DNA from: Spirochaetales bacterium
GTDB lineage: Bacteria; Spirochaetota; Spirochaetia; Sphaerochaetales; Sphaerochaetaceae
Assembly (NCBI GenBank): GCA_017475725.1
Contig: JAFVFA010000150.1
Location: 1-7,553, forward strand
Direction of reading: 5' to 3'
Length of the DNA: 7,553 nt
Shown: positions 6,419 to 7,553 of the stretch, one piece after another
Position numbering within the stretch: the first letter of the stretch is position 1
How the letters are laid out: every line of letters starts with the position of its first letter
The notes under the pieces: generated by a model
The model's database searches: none
What the model was told of the DNA's origin: nothing
The model's input: the letters and a program-made list of their open reading frames with translations, nothing else
Made by a program: the position numbers and the translations under genes

Positions 6419-7222
6419 TCAGGCCTTCTTCTCCAATTCGGATGACTTGCTCGCTGCAGCGGATACAGCATTGATCACCGCTGCTCCGAAGCCTCCGTCA
6501 GTAAGGGCTTTGACACCCTCTATCGTCGTCCCCTTTGCGGAGCAGACCATTGTCTCCAGCTCTACTGCGTTCCTGCCGGTTGCCTTCTGGAGGTTGGCGG
6601 CGCTCAGCATTGTGTCCGCCACGATTGACAGAGCCTTGGGGTAGGGGATTCCCTCTCTGACTCCACCCATTGCCATCTGATGCATCATCTCGAACATGTA
6701 TGCTATCCCGCTTCCGGAGATTCCGATGAAAGCCGAGAACAGGCTCTCCTCAAGTTCGAATGCGGAGCCCACTGACTTAGCCACATCAATGGCCTCCTGT
6801 CTCTCCTTGTCGCTGACAGCGGGTGAGCAGGCGATGGCGGTGACGGCGCAGCCGATCTTCGCGGCGATGTTCGGCATGAATCGAACAACCTTGTCGGTCT
6901 TGAGGTTCGCCATGAGCTTCTCAAGTGTCACGCCTGCCGCTATCGAGATGAAGAAGTCAGGCTTGAGACCTGACAGCTGTGCGTAGATTGAGGGGAGAAC
7001 CTGCGGTTTCACCGCGATTATCACGATGTGTGACCCCTTGGCCTGGTCCATTGATGGGAGGACTTTGATGTTCCTGTGGTTCTGGGCAAGCTTTTCGGCG
7101 CAGGGTCCATAGCTGTCATAGATGCAGAGATCGATGTTCTCCATCCTGGCGAGAGCCTCTGTGAATGCACCACCCATGTTGCCGGTGCCTATGACCGTCA
7201 GTCTTGGTCTTGAAGTTTCCAT
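6419..7222 (-). CDS. proC: Pyrroline-5-carboxylate reductase ProC
   Basis: Catalyses the last step, NAD(P)H-dependent reduction of pyrroline-5-carboxylate to proline. It has 267 residues from the chosen start, the usual length. The Rossmann motif GTGNMGG lies at about 12-18. IIAVKPQVLP follows near residue 70, then VVRFMPNIAAKIG (family: RxMPNxPA). The C-terminal signature includes ETMVCSAKGTTIEGVKAL and GGFGAAV; SAKGTT replaces the commoner SPGGTT or SPKGTT. The ATG at 7222 is preferred because GGAGG (7231-7235) lies eight bases upstream and the Rossmann strand starts soon after METSRPRLTVIG. An ATG at 7270 would add 16 residues unlike the family and precede the predicted transcription start. 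It is first in the proC-proA-proB operon, so the three genes together make proline from glutamate. Confidence 0.95.
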   Translation of the reverse strand: METSRPRLTVIGTGNMGGAFTEALARMENIDLCIYDSYGPCAEKLAQNHRNIKVLPSMDQAKGSHIVIIAVKPQVLPSIYAQLSGLKPDFFISIAAGVTLEKLMANLKTDKVVRFMPNIAAKIGCAVTAIACSPAVSDKERQEAIDVAKSVGSAFELEESLFSAFIGISGSGIAYMFEMMHQMAMGGVREGIPYPKALSIVADTMLSAANLQKATGRNAVELETMVCSAKGTTIEGVKALTDGGFGAAVINAVSAAASKSSELEKKA

Positions 7223-7230
7223 AACGATGT

Positions 7231-7235
7231 CCTCC
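7231..7235 (-). promoter_or_regulatory. Ribosome binding site deciding the proC start
   Basis: GGAGG, eight bases before the ATG at 7222. An in-frame ATG at 7237 overlaps this site and has no comparable signal of its own, so 7222 is the better start. Confidence 0.75.
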
Positions 7236-7271
7236 ATATTCCGGTTTCTTGCATCCGCAATCATGTGCACT

Positions 7272-7300
7272 ATACTATCATAGCGGCAGGATGATTACAA
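7272..7300 (-). promoter_or_regulatory. Candidate promoter of the proCAB operon
   Basis: On the minus strand TTGTAA (7295-7300) and TAGTAT (7272-7277) are 17 bp apart, four of six consensus bases each. This predicts a transcript starting near 7265 with a leader of about 43 bases before proC. Alternative -10 readings such as TATGAT or TATAGT overlap, so the exact position is uncertain. Confidence 0.45.
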
Positions 7301-7302
7301 TT

Positions 7303-7318
7303 ATGTATAAATATGCAT
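7303..7318. promoter_or_regulatory. ARG-box-like palindrome in the proC/DHOD-like intergenic region
   Basis: ATGTATAAATATGCAT is an imperfect palindrome. Aligned to the ArgR/AhrC operator core TGAAT-wwww-ATTCA, it reads TGTAT-AAAT-ATGCA, with eight of ten conserved bases. It lies just upstream of the predicted proC -35 box. It could be an arginine-repressor-type site, but AT-rich spacers give such matches by chance and no regulator gene is in view. Confidence 0.25.
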
Positions 7319-7330
7319 CCGACATTTCTG

Positions 7331-7359
7331 TTCAAATAAAATCCCGTATATGGTATAAT
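7331..7359 (+). promoter_or_regulatory. Promoter of the DHOD-like gene
   Basis: A perfect -10 box TATAAT (7354-7359), preceded by TGG as an extended -10, lies 17 bp after TTCAAA (7331-7336, four of six). Transcription would start near 7366, giving a leader of about 31 bases that contains AAGGAG. Confidence 0.72.
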
Positions 7360-7396
7360 GACTATCCGGAACACACTGAAAAGGAGACGTGATATC

Positions 7397-7553
7397 ATGG
7401 CAGACCTCAGAACAACATATATGGGACTCTCTCTCAGAAACCCGATTGTGGTGGCATCGGGACCGTTGACATCCTCAGTCGAGAACCTAGTCAGATGCGA
7501 GGAGGCAGGGGCAGGTGCTGTTGTGCTGAAGTCCATATTCGAGGAGCAGATAA
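7397..7553 (+). CDS. Dihydroorotate dehydrogenase-like protein, N-terminal fragment (cut by right edge)
   Basis: Fifty-two residues are visible, beginning MADLRTTYMGLSLRNPIVVA. They show the first strand of a flavin-dependent TIM barrel (LSLRNPIVVASGPLT), a helix (SSVENLVRCEEAGAGAVVLKS) and IFEEQI. The FEEQI ending of this segment is characteristic of the proteins annotated as DHOD-like in anaerobes, distinct from true PyrD. Those are presumed FMN oxidoreductases whose substrate is not established. AAGGAG (7381-7386) lies ten bases before the ATG, and a strong promoter precedes it. The catalytic region is outside the window, so activity cannot be judged. It is transcribed away from the proline operon. 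Confidence 0.8.
   Translation, partial: MADLRTTYMGLSLRNPIVVASGPLTSSVENLVRCEEAGAGAVVLKSIFEEQI

Noticed and set aside
7223..7270. Sixteen-residue extension of ProC from an ATG at 7270
   Set aside because: GGAGG is correctly spaced for the ATG at 7222, the extra residues do not resemble the family, and the predicted transcription start lies downstream of 7270.
7270..7536. Minus-strand open frame of 88 codons
   Set aside because: It is antisense to the start of the DHOD-like gene and that gene's TATAAT promoter; the translation has no recognisable features.
1..7553. CRISPR arrays, insertion sequences, tRNA genes, defence genes
   Set aside because: I read both strands for repeated units, transposase-like frames and tRNA-like folds and found none; nearly all sequence is accounted for by conserved metabolic genes.

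Overview
The window carries eight protein genes (two cut by the window edges), one TPP riboswitch and two compact divergent control regions. It reads as an ordinary chromosomal stretch for cofactor and amino-acid metabolism. I see no tRNA, rRNA, insertion sequence, phage gene or CRISPR array. Base composition is moderately GC-rich, and AGG/AGA are the usual arginine codons. A thiamine-uptake operon behind a TPP riboswitch, a MocR-type regulator and the dihydroorotate-dehydrogenase-like protein would fit a spirochaete (Treponema/Sphaerochaeta type) or another anaerobe. That placement is a low-confidence inference.

Layout. (1) Positions 1-1700, minus strand: a thiamine ABC-transport operon. A TPP aptamer (1622-1700) precedes thiB (substrate-binding protein) and thiP (permease, running off the left edge); the ATPase gene probably lies just outside. 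(2) 1700-3061, minus: a MocR/PdxR-type regulator (GntR-like DNA-binding domain fused to an aminotransferase-fold domain) in which the expected PLP-binding lysine is arginine. The aptamer starts at its stop codon, so a dedicated thiamine promoter would have to lie in the last codons of the regulator. (3) 3062-3147: a divergent promoter with near-exact two-fold symmetry. The two start codons lie at equal distances from the centre, an 18-bp inverted repeat covers both predicted promoters, and neither gene has a Shine-Dalgarno sequence. (4) 3148-4026, plus: a pyridoxal/pyridoxamine kinase of B6 salvage, the likely target of the regulator. (5) 4014-7222, minus: proC-proA-proB, the complete glutamate-to-proline pathway in reverse reaction order, with no gaps between genes. 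(6) 7223-7396: a second divergent region with promoters both ways and an ARG-box-like palindrome. (7) 7397 to the right edge, plus: the start of a dihydroorotate-dehydrogenase-like gene.

How the parts fit. The left half is a salvage block for two vitamins: B6 (kinase plus regulator) and B1 (transporter plus riboswitch). The right half makes proline. The pdxK-like and proB genes converge and overlap by 13 bp. The points most worth a second look are the lysine-to-arginine change in the regulator, the symmetric and apparently leaderless divergent promoter, and the riboswitch abutting the regulator gene.
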